Shown piece after piece: positions 1 to 6,620 of a stretch of DNA of 8,984 bases. This DNA comes from an uncultured Odoribacter sp. (lineage in GTDB: Bacteria; Bacteroidota; Bacteroidia; Bacteroidales; Marinifilaceae): assembly GCA_900548135.1 (NCBI GenBank), contig URJC01000082.1:1-8984 (forward strand), given 5' to 3'. Made by a program: the position numbers and the translations under genes. Position 1 is the first letter of the stretch; each line of letters opens with the position of its first letter. The notes beneath the pieces were generated by a model that was given only the letters and a program-made list of their open reading frames with translations, searched no databases and was not told the origin of the DNA.

Positions 1-739
1 CCAGCGGAACAGGCACCCCCCAATCCAGGTCACGTGTCACAGCACGGGGCTGCAAGCCATTATCCAGCCAGGACTTACATTGTCCATACACATTCGGCTT
101 CCACTCCTTGTGATTTTCAAGGATCCATTCTTTTAACCAACCTTCATATTGATCCAAAGGTAAATACCAATGTTTAGTTTCCTTCAATTCAGGCTTATTG
201 CCGGTAACAGCCGATACAGGATCTATCAGATCCGTCGCATTCAGACTAGTACCACAGGCCTCACATTGGTCTCCGTAAGCCCGTTCATTTCCACAATGGG
301 GACATTTACCAATAATATAACGATCTGCAAGGAATTGTCCTGCTTTCTCATCATAAAACTGCATAGAAGTTTTTTCTACAAATTTACCGTCTTCATACAA
401 TTTCTTAAAAAATGCAGAAGACAGCTCATGATGGGTCTGTGAACTGGTGCGGGAATAAATATCAAAAGAAATCCCGAATTCCTGAAATGAATCTTTTATA
501 ATCCGATGGTAACGATCTACAATATCTTGTGGGGTAACCCCTTCCTTTTGCGCTTTTATAGTAATAGGCACACCATGTTCATCCGATCCACCGATAAACA
601 CCACATCTTCTCCTTTTTGCCGCAAATAGCGGACATAAATATCCGCCGGTACATATACGCCGGCAAGATGCCCAATATGAACCGGCCCATTTGCATAAGG
701 CAAAGCCGTTGTAACCAGGTTTCTTTTGAATTTAGCCAT
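1..739 (-). CDS. metG: Methionyl-tRNA synthetase, N-terminal part (cut by window start)
   Basis: Charges tRNA(Met) with methionine in the cytoplasm; class I aminoacyl-tRNA synthetase. Reading the minus strand from the ATG at 739-737 gives 246 residues before the window edge. The class I HIGH signature is at residues 21-24 (context [14 protein letters not shown]), GGSDEHG is at about 50-56, and a four-cysteine zinc knuckle of the MetG type lies at C146, C149, C159 and C162. The connective-peptide region follows, and the frame stays open to the edge. The KMSKS motif, the anticodon-binding domain and any C-terminal tRNA-binding domain lie outside the window. The start is supported by the immediate match to family N-termini ([17 protein letters not shown]). 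The gene is divergent from the LD-carboxypeptidase gene, with a perfect Bacteroidota -7 element about 60 bp upstream. Nothing looks broken. Identification is secure. Confidence 0.97.
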   Translation of the reverse strand, partial: MAKFKRNLVTTALPYANGPVHIGHLAGVYVPADIYVRYLRQKGEDVVFIGGSDEHGVPITIKAQKEGVTPQDIVDRYHRIIKDSFQEFGISFDIYSRTSSQTHHELSSAFFKKLYEDGKFVEKTSMQFYDEKAGQFLADRYIIGKCPHCGNERAYGDQCEACGTSLNATDLIDPVSAVTGNKPELKETKHWYLPLDQYEGWLKEWILENHKEWKPNVYGQCKSWLDNGLQPRAVTRDLDWGVPVPL

Positions 740-799
740 ATATTTATTCTTTAATTCCTTTTTATTGCCTTTCACTCATTTCCATTCTAATGCAGTTTG

Positions 800-807
800 C
801 AAAGGTA
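800..807 (-). promoter_or_regulatory. Putative metG promoter, -7 element TACCTTTG
   Basis: On the minus strand 807-800 reads TACCTTTG, a full match to the Bacteroidota -7 consensus TAnnTTTG. Transcription would start near 793, leaving a leader of about 50 nt. No perfect -33 TTTG is present at the right distance; a TTTC about 17 nt upstream, inside the AAAATTG repeat, is the best candidate. No strong Shine-Dalgarno sequence precedes the start codon. Confidence 0.6.
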
Positions 808-818
808 AGAAATAATTC

Positions 819-846
819 AAAATTGAAAATTGAAAAATGAAAATTG
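819..846. repeat. Tandem repeat (AAAATTG)x4 between divergent promoters
   Basis: Four head-to-tail 7-bp units: AAAATTG at 819-825 and 826-832, AAAAATG at 833-839 (one mismatch), and AAAATTG at 840-846. The array fills the space between the -7 element of metG (800-807, minus) and that proposed for the LD-carboxypeptidase gene (849-856, plus), so it overlaps the -33 region of both. The repeat is visible directly; any effect on expression is inference. Confidence 0.8.
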
Positions 847-848
847 CT

Positions 849-856
849 TATCTTCG
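849..856 (+). promoter_or_regulatory. Putative promoter of the LD-carboxypeptidase-gldH-trmB run
   Basis: TATCTTCG at 849-856 matches TAnnTTTG at all but one fixed position. ATTG sequences 16 and 23 bp upstream, supplied by the AAAATTG repeat, could act as a degenerate -33 box. Transcription would start near 863, giving a leader of about 60 nt. Confidence 0.4.
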
Positions 857-921
857 CACACGAAAAGCCATTGTTTGTTTTTTCATTTTTTAGTTATCAG
901 TCGTAAGTTGTTAGTTTAACT

Positions 922-1818
922 ATGTTCAGACCTCCTTATCTTCAGCCCGGTGATAAAGTCGCCATTGTGTCCCCTGCGGGTGCCATTGCAGAGGAATACA
1001 TCACAACAGGTGTAGAAGTATTACGTAGTTGGGAACTGGTGCCCATCATCGGCCCTCATGCCAATGCCTCCTACGGCTATTTTGCAGGAACCGACGCACA
1101 ACGCATACAGGACATGCAATGGGCATTAGACGATCCCGATATCAGAGCCATTTTCTGTACAAGAGGAGGCTATGGGAGTCTGCGTATTGTCGAACAACTG
1201 GACTATTCTCTATTTCAAGGCTACCCCAAATGGCTGGTCGGTTGTAGTGATATCACTGTTTTTCATTCTAAAATGAACACCCTGGGAATTGAAAGTATGC
1301 ATGGAGCAATGCCTAAAAGTTTCCGCAGAACAAACCCAGAAGCCATGAAACGGTTGAAAGAAATGCTTTTTGGAAAAATCACAGCCTATGAGCTTCCTCC
1401 TCATCCATTCAACCGTCCGGGACTCGTACAGGCAGAGTTAACAGGAGGGAACCTGACTTTACTGCATTGTATGCATTCCACTCTACTGGAATGCAAGCAC
1501 CAAAGTCCGATTCTTTTTATGGAAGATATAGGTGAAAACCTATATGCGATAGACCGGATGTTGCAAAGTCTTAAACTAGCTGAAAAGTTTGAACGTTTAC
1601 AAGGTATCATCATCGGAGATTTTACAGAAATGAAAGGCCTGGATTTCGGAAAGGATGCTTACGAGATCATTCGTGATCTGATGGAAGAATACACTTATCC
1701 GACCTGTTTCGGCTTTCCCGCGGGACATTCCGTAAACAATTATCCTCTTATCATTGGTTCAACCATCGAAATGGAAGTCGCAACACAGGGGGTTACCATT
1801 CATTTTCAAAACGACTAA
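922..1818 (+). CDS. ldcA: LD-carboxypeptidase, peptidase family S66
   Basis: Family S66 enzymes are cytoplasmic serine peptidases. The best known, LdcA, removes the terminal D-Ala from murein tetrapeptides during peptidoglycan recycling. The 298-residue length is normal. The N-terminus (PPYLQPGDKVAIVSPAG) matches the family start and supports this ATG. The RGGYGSLRI stretch is at 81-89. The expected Ser-Glu-His triad is visible as S109 in GCSD, E201 in FMEDIGE and H269 in FPAGH. There is no signal peptide. It leads a compact run, with gldH 14 bp and trmB about 500 bp downstream. The S66 family also includes MccF-type microcin-immunity peptidases; lacking any microcin context, the murein role is more likely. 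The family call is firm; the substrate is inferred. Confidence 0.9.
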   Translation: MFRPPYLQPGDKVAIVSPAGAIAEEYITTGVEVLRSWELVPIIGPHANASYGYFAGTDAQRIQDMQWALDDPDIRAIFCTRGGYGSLRIVEQLDYSLFQGYPKWLVGCSDITVFHSKMNTLGIESMHGAMPKSFRRTNPEAMKRLKEMLFGKITAYELPPHPFNRPGLVQAELTGGNLTLLHCMHSTLLECKHQSPILFMEDIGENLYAIDRMLQSLKLAEKFERLQGIIIGDFTEMKGLDFGKDAYEIIRDLMEEYTYPTCFGFPAGHSVNNYPLIIGSTIEMEVATQGVTIHFQND

Positions 1819-1832
1819 GGCACGACACATAT

Positions 1833-2306
1833 ATGAGAAACCTGGTTATCTTTATCTTACTTTATTGTACAGCCTGCCAAAGTCCGGCTGTTTTTGAAAA
1901 ATATGAAGAACTGCCCGACGAAACCTGGAACCGCTACCGGGTCGTTGAATTCACAACCCGAATTCCTGACAGCGGATTATATCATATTGATTTATGCTTA
2001 CGCCACACCACCGATTATGAAATGGCAAACCTCTGGTGCTTCATTTCAACCCGTAATGCCCGAGGGGGCGTCCTGAAAGATACAGTAAACATTAAAATAG
2101 CAGAAGCTGACGGCCGTTGGATAGGTAAAGGGGGAACAATCAAGACGATACAACATGCGATAAACCATAATCCTGTTGCTCTCCCCGAAGGTGATATCAC
2201 TTTCCGTGTAGAACAAGGGATGCGGATTGAAGATATGCAGGGCATTAAAAATGTAGGGATTAAAATAGAACGAATAAAGCAAAACCGGGAGAACAAAAAC
2301 AGTTGA
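1833..2306 (+). CDS. gldH: GldH-family gliding-motility/type IX-associated lipoprotein
   Basis: A 157-residue lipoprotein. A short hydrophobic signal (residues 3-11) runs into the lipobox TAC with C15 as the lipidated cysteine. The mature part has the GldH hallmarks: an aromatic/acidic start (FEKYEELPDETWNR), LRHTTDYEMANLWCF at about 52-66, then DTVNIKIAEADGRWIGKG, and near the C-terminus VEQGMRIEDMQGIKNVGIKIE. In Flavobacterium johnsoniae GldH is needed for gliding, but homologues occur in non-gliding Bacteroidota, where the role is less clear. No other gld, spr or por gene is in the window. It sits 14 bp after the LD-carboxypeptidase gene and 17 bp before trmB, so co-transcription is likely. 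Assignment is by remembered family pattern and fits along the whole length. Confidence 0.87.
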   Translation: MRNLVIFILLYCTACQSPAVFEKYEELPDETWNRYRVVEFTTRIPDSGLYHIDLCLRHTTDYEMANLWCFISTRNARGGVLKDTVNIKIAEADGRWIGKGGTIKTIQHAINHNPVALPEGDITFRVEQGMRIEDMQGIKNVGIKIERIKQNRENKNS

Positions 2307-2323
2307 ACACCGGACATTGAGCC

Positions 2324-3058
2324 ATGAAAAATAAATTAGCAAAATTTGCAGAAATGGAGATACTACCGAATGTATTCCAACCTCAGCACACGGAAATATT
2401 CAAGACCGATTATACTTTAAAAGGCAAGTGGAAGCAGGCAGTATTTCACAACCCCCACCCTATCATCCTGGAAATCGGATGTGGCAAAGGAGAATATACA
2501 GTGGAATTAGGAAAACTTTATCCTGACAAAAATTTTATCGGACTTGATATCAAAGGGGCCCGCATGTGGAAAGGAGCCAAAGAAGCCTACCAAGCCGGTA
2601 TGGCTAATGTTGCTTTTCTGCGAATGTATGCCGAAATGCTCGAATCAGCATTTGCTCCGGGGGAAATTTCAGAAATCTGGATTACCTTTCCAGATCCACA
2701 AATGACAAAAGCCAGAAAACGATTGACAGGTAGCCGTTTTCTGACTTTATACCAAAAGATCCTGGCACCGGAAGCGCTGATACACCTTAAAACAGATAGT
2801 CCTTTTCTTTACAATTATACGTCGGAATTAATCCGGCAAAACCAATTATTGGAATTAGTGAATACCGAAGACTTGTATGGATGCGGATTAGAAGATAAGA
2901 TATTAGGAATCAAGACTTTTTATGAAAAACAATGGCTATCACGGGGAAAGAAAATCAAATATATCCGTTTTTCTTTGGATACAGCGGTTTCCCTGGTGGA
3001 ACCTGATGCCGAAATTGAGAAAGACGACTATCACAGTGAAACTCGTTTCATGCATTAA
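2324..3058 (+). CDS. trmB: tRNA (guanine-N7-)-methyltransferase
   Basis: TrmB uses S-adenosylmethionine to methylate G46 in the variable loop of tRNAs. The 244-residue protein has the Rossmann-fold SAM motif EIGCGKGEY at 50-58, the acidic residue after the second strand in GLDIKG (D75), and the family signature IWITFPDPQ at 118-126, followed by a basic stretch (TKARKRL). KTDS at 157-160 matches the conserved TD motif. PDPQ, rather than the PDPWPK seen in proteobacterial TrmB, is as I recall it in Bacteroidota. The C-terminal GIKTFYEKQWLSRGKKIKYIRF stretch is also typical. The start lies 17 bp after gldH. No frameshift or missing motif is apparent. Identification is secure. Confidence 0.95.
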   Translation: MKNKLAKFAEMEILPNVFQPQHTEIFKTDYTLKGKWKQAVFHNPHPIILEIGCGKGEYTVELGKLYPDKNFIGLDIKGARMWKGAKEAYQAGMANVAFLRMYAEMLESAFAPGEISEIWITFPDPQMTKARKRLTGSRFLTLYQKILAPEALIHLKTDSPFLYNYTSELIRQNQLLELVNTEDLYGCGLEDKILGIKTFYEKQWLSRGKKIKYIRFSLDTAVSLVEPDAEIEKDDYHSETRFMH

Positions 3059-3086
3059 GAAATTAATTTATTCCGGTAAAATCCCA

Positions 3087-3094
3087 TATATTTG
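3087..3094 (+). promoter_or_regulatory. Putative mnmA promoter, -7 element TATATTTG
   Basis: TATATTTG is a full match to TAnnTTTG in the 59-bp gap between trmB and mnmA. A TTAA at 3063-3066 (20-bp spacer) or TTTA at 3067-3070 (16-bp spacer) is the best -33 candidate. Transcription would start near 3101, giving a leader under 20 nt. No hairpin terminator is visible after trmB, so readthrough from upstream is also possible. Confidence 0.6.
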
Positions 3095-3117
3095 TTGATA
3101 TTTTTAGCTTTATCAGT

Positions 3118-4194
3118 ATGTCTAAAGTTTTGATGGCCATGAGTGGTGGAATCGACAGTACGGTTGCTGCCATGTTATTACTGGAACAAGGATATGAATT
3201 GGTAGGTGTAACATACCGTACTTTTGATAACATTTCCCGTGGTTGTATGGAAAAAGAAAAAGGATGTTGCAGTGTGGACTCCTTATTTGAAGCCAAAAGA
3301 ATGGCTCAGGAACTGGGATTTGAACATCATATCCTGGATATCCGGCAAGAATTTAAAAAAACGGTAATCGCCAATTTCATTGACGAATACCTGCATGGCC
3401 GTACTCCCAATCCTTGTGTCATCTGTAATTCCACCATCAAATGGGGTAAACTGATCGAAACGGCAAATGAGTTGGGATGTGATTACATTGCAACAGGACA
3501 TTATGCCCGGATCGGACATCAAAACGACCGCTGGTATTTACGAAAAGGCGCCGACCTCTCCAAAGACCAAACGTACTTCCTCTGGACACTGACTCAAGAA
3601 AATCTGTCCCGCACAATTTTTCCCCTGGGAGAGTTGACCAAACCTCAGGTACGTCAAATCGCATTCGAGCATGGATATGAAAAATTATCCCAAAAAGGAG
3701 AAAGCCAGGAAATTTGTTTCATTCCGGACAACGACTACCGAACCTTCCTCGCCGAACAAGTAGAGGATTATGCAAAAAAATATGGTCCCGGTTATTTTAT
3801 CGATACAACAGGCAAAAAACTGGGACAACACAAAGGATTTCCCAGCTACACCATCGGACAACGTAAAGGTCTCGGTATAGCTCTCGGGCAACCGATGTTC
3901 GTAATAGCCATTCATCCGGAAGATAACACGGTTGTCCTGGGAACAAAAGATGAACTTCAGGGCAATACCTTTTATGCCAAAAATATCAACTTAATGAAAT
4001 ATACACAGCTTCCGGAAGGCCTCCAGGTATGTGCAAAAATCCGGTACCGCAATGCTGGTGGTAAAGCATTTTTGTATCCGGAAGACGACCGGATAAGAGT
4101 AGTTTTCGACGAACCGATGGACTCCATCACACCGGGACAAAGTGCCGTATTCTACGAAAACGAAGATTTAGTTGCCGGAGGTTATATTGAATAA
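3118..4194 (+). CDS. mnmA: tRNA-specific 2-thiouridylase MnmA
   Basis: Makes 2-thiouridine at wobble position 34 of tRNAs for Lys, Glu and Gln, using ATP and a persulfide relay. The 358-residue length is normal. The PP-loop motif SGGIDST is at 9-15. The catalytic cysteine pair is C103 in NPCVICN and C200 in GESQEICFI, matching E. coli C102 and C199. ATGHYAR (125-131) and the DQTYFLW segment (150-156) are present, as is the C-terminal beta-barrel region (PSYTIGQRKGLGIA onward, ending PGQSAVFYENEDLVAGGYIE). An extra cysteine cluster, C43, C50 and C51 with C100 nearby, is typical of the CC-containing branch rather than the E. coli type. Bacteroidota often carry more than one mnmA copy, so this may be one of several. 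It has its own perfect -7 element. Confidence 0.95.
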   Translation: MSKVLMAMSGGIDSTVAAMLLLEQGYELVGVTYRTFDNISRGCMEKEKGCCSVDSLFEAKRMAQELGFEHHILDIRQEFKKTVIANFIDEYLHGRTPNPCVICNSTIKWGKLIETANELGCDYIATGHYARIGHQNDRWYLRKGADLSKDQTYFLWTLTQENLSRTIFPLGELTKPQVRQIAFEHGYEKLSQKGESQEICFIPDNDYRTFLAEQVEDYAKKYGPGYFIDTTGKKLGQHKGFPSYTIGQRKGLGIALGQPMFVIAIHPEDNTVVLGTKDELQGNTFYAKNINLMKYTQLPEGLQVCAKIRYRNAGGKAFLYPEDDRIRVVFDEPMDSITPGQSAVFYENEDLVAGGYIE

Positions 4195-4224
4195 AAATTA
4201 ACATTATTTCTGCATCTTTATGCG

Positions 4225-4232
4225 TACTTTTG
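4225..4232 (+). promoter_or_regulatory. Putative promoter of the hydrolase-MurF-like-Ddl-like operon
   Basis: TACTTTTG at 4225-4232 is a full match to TAnnTTTG in the 57-bp gap after mnmA. A good -33 box is not evident; TTAA at 4198-4201 lies 23 bp upstream. The expected transcription start is near 4239, a short distance before the ATG at 4252. It probably drives the three genes that follow, since the gaps between them are 5 and 30 bp. Confidence 0.6.
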
Positions 4233-4251
4233 TAAGATTCATAATTTAGGT

Positions 4252-5025
4252 ATGGCTGAATTTATAAAAATCGGAAATATAAATTTACATTATCAAGTTT
4301 GCGGAGAAGGGCATCCGCTAATCCTGCTTCATGGCTGGGGATGTGATGTAAACATTTTTAACCTTGTGCAACAGGATCTTGAAAATAAATTTAAAGTTTA
4401 TACCATCGACTTTCCGGGATTCGGACAAAGTGATCCTCCGGCAGAAATTTGGGGAATTGAAGATTATACCCGTTGTCTGGAGGAATTTACAACCCGTTTG
4501 TCTATCACTAATCCGATATTATTGGGACATTCCTTCGGAGGCAGGGTTTCCATCTTATATGGTTCACGAAATGCTGTAAAAAAAATCATTCTGGTAGATG
4601 CTGCCGGTATAAAACCCAAACGTACTTTAAAATATTACATTAAAGTATATCCTTACAAATGGGCTAAAAAATTAATGCCTATTCTGATAGGGCACCAAAC
4701 TGCCCAAAGATACCTGGACAGATACCGCCAAAAAGTAGGCTCCAGCGATTACAAAAACCTTTCTGGTACAATGCGGGGCACATTCATCAAAGTGATTAAC
4801 GAGGACTTGAAAAAGTTTATGCCCTCTATCCAAGCTCCAACATTGTTAATCTGGGGAGAACTCGATACGGCAACACCTTTGAAAGACGCTAAAATCATGA
4901 ATAAACTAATTCCGGATTCAGGTTTAGTCGTACTCAAAGGATGCGGACACTATAGTTTCCTTGACAACTACTACGATTTTATCATTATCCTCAATAACTT
5001 TTTAAAAGAAGACCAAAAACAATAA
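4252..5025 (+). CDS. Alpha/beta-hydrolase fold protein, first gene of the MurF-like/Ddl-like operon
   Basis: A 257-residue single-domain alpha/beta hydrolase without signal peptide, so probably cytoplasmic. The oxyanion-hole motif HGWG is at 27-30. The nucleophile elbow GHSFGG gives S94. The acid is probably D205 (WGELDTATP) and the base H233 (KGCGHYSFLD). DFPGFGQSDPP at 53-63 is the usual loop after strand 4. A short cap region spans roughly 120-185 and is rich in Lys, Arg and Tyr. The fold cannot name a substrate: esterases, thioesterases, amidases and C-C hydrolases share these motifs. The stop is 5 bp before the MurF-like start, so translation is probably coupled. Sharing an operon with two ATP-dependent amide ligases suggests it acts on their substrate or product, for example by hydrolysis or proofreading. 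That is inference. Confidence 0.9.
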   Translation: MAEFIKIGNINLHYQVCGEGHPLILLHGWGCDVNIFNLVQQDLENKFKVYTIDFPGFGQSDPPAEIWGIEDYTRCLEEFTTRLSITNPILLGHSFGGRVSILYGSRNAVKKIILVDAAGIKPKRTLKYYIKVYPYKWAKKLMPILIGHQTAQRYLDRYRQKVGSSDYKNLSGTMRGTFIKVINEDLKKFMPSIQAPTLLIWGELDTATPLKDAKIMNKLIPDSGLVVLKGCGHYSFLDNYYDFIIILNNFLKEDQKQ

Positions 5026-5030
5026 TACAG

Positions 5031-6590
5031 ATGGAATATTATAACTTCCTCGTCATAAGCCTATGTGCTTTATTTTATACCCTCATATTGCAGGCCAAAG
5101 AATTGCAAATGCTACAACAAAATTCTTACCGGAACACCAGATATCTAAAATGGTTAAAGAAAAATGCACTGACATTTTCGCGTATTTGCGATACAGTTCT
5201 TTTGGCTTTACTGTTTATTTTTAAAAATTATCCGGTTATATTCTATCTGGCAGCGATTTATTTCCTAATCAAAGGAATCATCGCAATCCGGAAAAAATCT
5301 AAAAAACCCTTGGTTTTCACAGCCAGAGCCAAACGGCTTTACGGAACTTCAATCGTACTTATTATAATCATAGCCCTTATTGCCTATTTCACAACAGACA
5401 TTGGTTACACTATCATTTGCCTGACTGGCGCGACAGTACTGTCTTTTGGGATACTTTTGGTATCCAATATCTTGTTAATCCCCTGCGAAAAGTCGGTTAA
5501 CCGCTGGTACTACAATGATGCCAAACGCATACTAAACAGTATGCCCGACCTGACAATCATCGGAATCACAGGAAGTTACGGAAAAACCAGTACCAAACAT
5601 TTTCTTCACACCATCCTTTCGGAAAAATATAATGTCCTGATGACTCCGGGAAGTTATAATACAACTTTAGGCGTGATCCGGACTATACGGGAGCAATTGA
5701 AATCCTATCATAACATTTTTATTGTCGAGATGGGAGCAAAACAAACCGGAGACATTAAAGAAATCTGCGACTTAGTAAATCCTTCCATAGGTATAATCAC
5801 AGCAATCGGAGAGCAGCATTTGGAAACTTTTAAAACCATTACCAACATCCAAAAAACAAAATTCGAATTAATAGATGCCCTCCCCCGGAACGGGCTGGCC
5901 GTCCTCAATAACGATTTTGAATACATTGCCAACAGAGAAGTGGATCACGTAAAACAAGTCCTGCGCTATTCCTATAATAACCCGAAAACCAGTTTCTACC
6001 TCAACGACATCAACTACGATTTTCTGGGTTCTCATTTTTCCATCCAAGGCAAAATTACAATACCCGATATCAACGCACATGTATTGGGAGAATACAATTT
6101 GTCAAATATACTGGCAGCAACAATTGTTGCCCTCCACCTCAATATGACAATTCCCGAAATCAGATATGGTATAAATAAAATCCAGCCAGTAGAACATCGT
6201 CTGAGTATCCGTCATATGCAAGGAGACATTACCATTTTGGACGACGCTTTCAATTCAAATCCTCATGGGTCAGCCATGGCCCTGAATGTGATCCGGAATT
6301 TTAAAAATCAACGGATCATTATCACCCCGGGAATGATAGAATTGGGAACGAAGCAATATTTTTACAACAACCGTTTGGGTCAACAAATTGCAGAAAGCTG
6401 CGACTATGCCATCATTGTTGGTAAATATAATCAGGAAGCCATTGTAAACGGACTGAAGGAGAAAAACTTCCCGGAAGAAAAATATTTTCTGGCAGCCAAC
6501 CTGAATGAGGCAGTAAAACAGATGCAAAGCATCGTCCGCAAAGGCGACGTAATTTTATACGAAAATGATTTACCCGATACATTTAAATAA
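5031..6590 (+). CDS. Membrane-anchored MurF-like Mur ligase family protein
   Basis: An ATP-dependent amide ligase of the Mur family, 519 residues. About the first 150 residues are hydrophobic, with likely membrane segments near 5-20, 52-86 (one or two passes), 106-121 and 126-150, split by basic loops. The Mur core follows: P-loop GITGSYGKTST at 178-188, EMGAKQTGDI at 233-242, GEQHLETF at 260-267, the expected carbamylated-lysine region at K277 (QKTKFEL), HVLGEYNLSNILAA at 350-363 and DDAFNSNPHGS at 404-414. The central and C-terminal motifs fit MurF best (D-Ala-D-Ala adding enzyme). The MurF N-terminal domain, which grips UDP-MurNAc, seems to be missing, with the membrane segments in its place. 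The catalytic part should face the cytoplasm. It is 5 bp after the hydrolase and 30 bp before the Ddl-like gene. The acceptor is unknown; a lipid-linked or membrane substrate is plausible. A housekeeping murF is expected elsewhere. Confidence 0.88.
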   Translation: MEYYNFLVISLCALFYTLILQAKELQMLQQNSYRNTRYLKWLKKNALTFSRICDTVLLALLFIFKNYPVIFYLAAIYFLIKGIIAIRKKSKKPLVFTARAKRLYGTSIVLIIIIALIAYFTTDIGYTIICLTGATVLSFGILLVSNILLIPCEKSVNRWYYNDAKRILNSMPDLTIIGITGSYGKTSTKHFLHTILSEKYNVLMTPGSYNTTLGVIRTIREQLKSYHNIFIVEMGAKQTGDIKEICDLVNPSIGIITAIGEQHLETFKTITNIQKTKFELIDALPRNGLAVLNNDFEYIANREVDHVKQVLRYSYNNPKTSFYLNDINYDFLGSHFSIQGKITIPDINAHVLGEYNLSNILAATIVALHLNMTIPEIRYGINKIQPVEHRLSIRHMQGDITILDDAFNSNPHGSAMALNVIRNFKNQRIIITPGMIELGTKQYFYNNRLGQQIAESCDYAIIVGKYNQEAIVNGLKEKNFPEEKYFLAANLNEAVKQMQSIVRKGDVILYENDLPDTFK

Positions 6591-6620
6591 TAGAGTTGAA
6601 CATATACTAAAATTAAAAAA

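Noticed and set aside
170..754. Plus-strand open frames at 170-442 and 506-754
   Set aside because: They lie antisense to metG, whose reading frame is continuous with clear motifs; their translations show no recognisable pattern.
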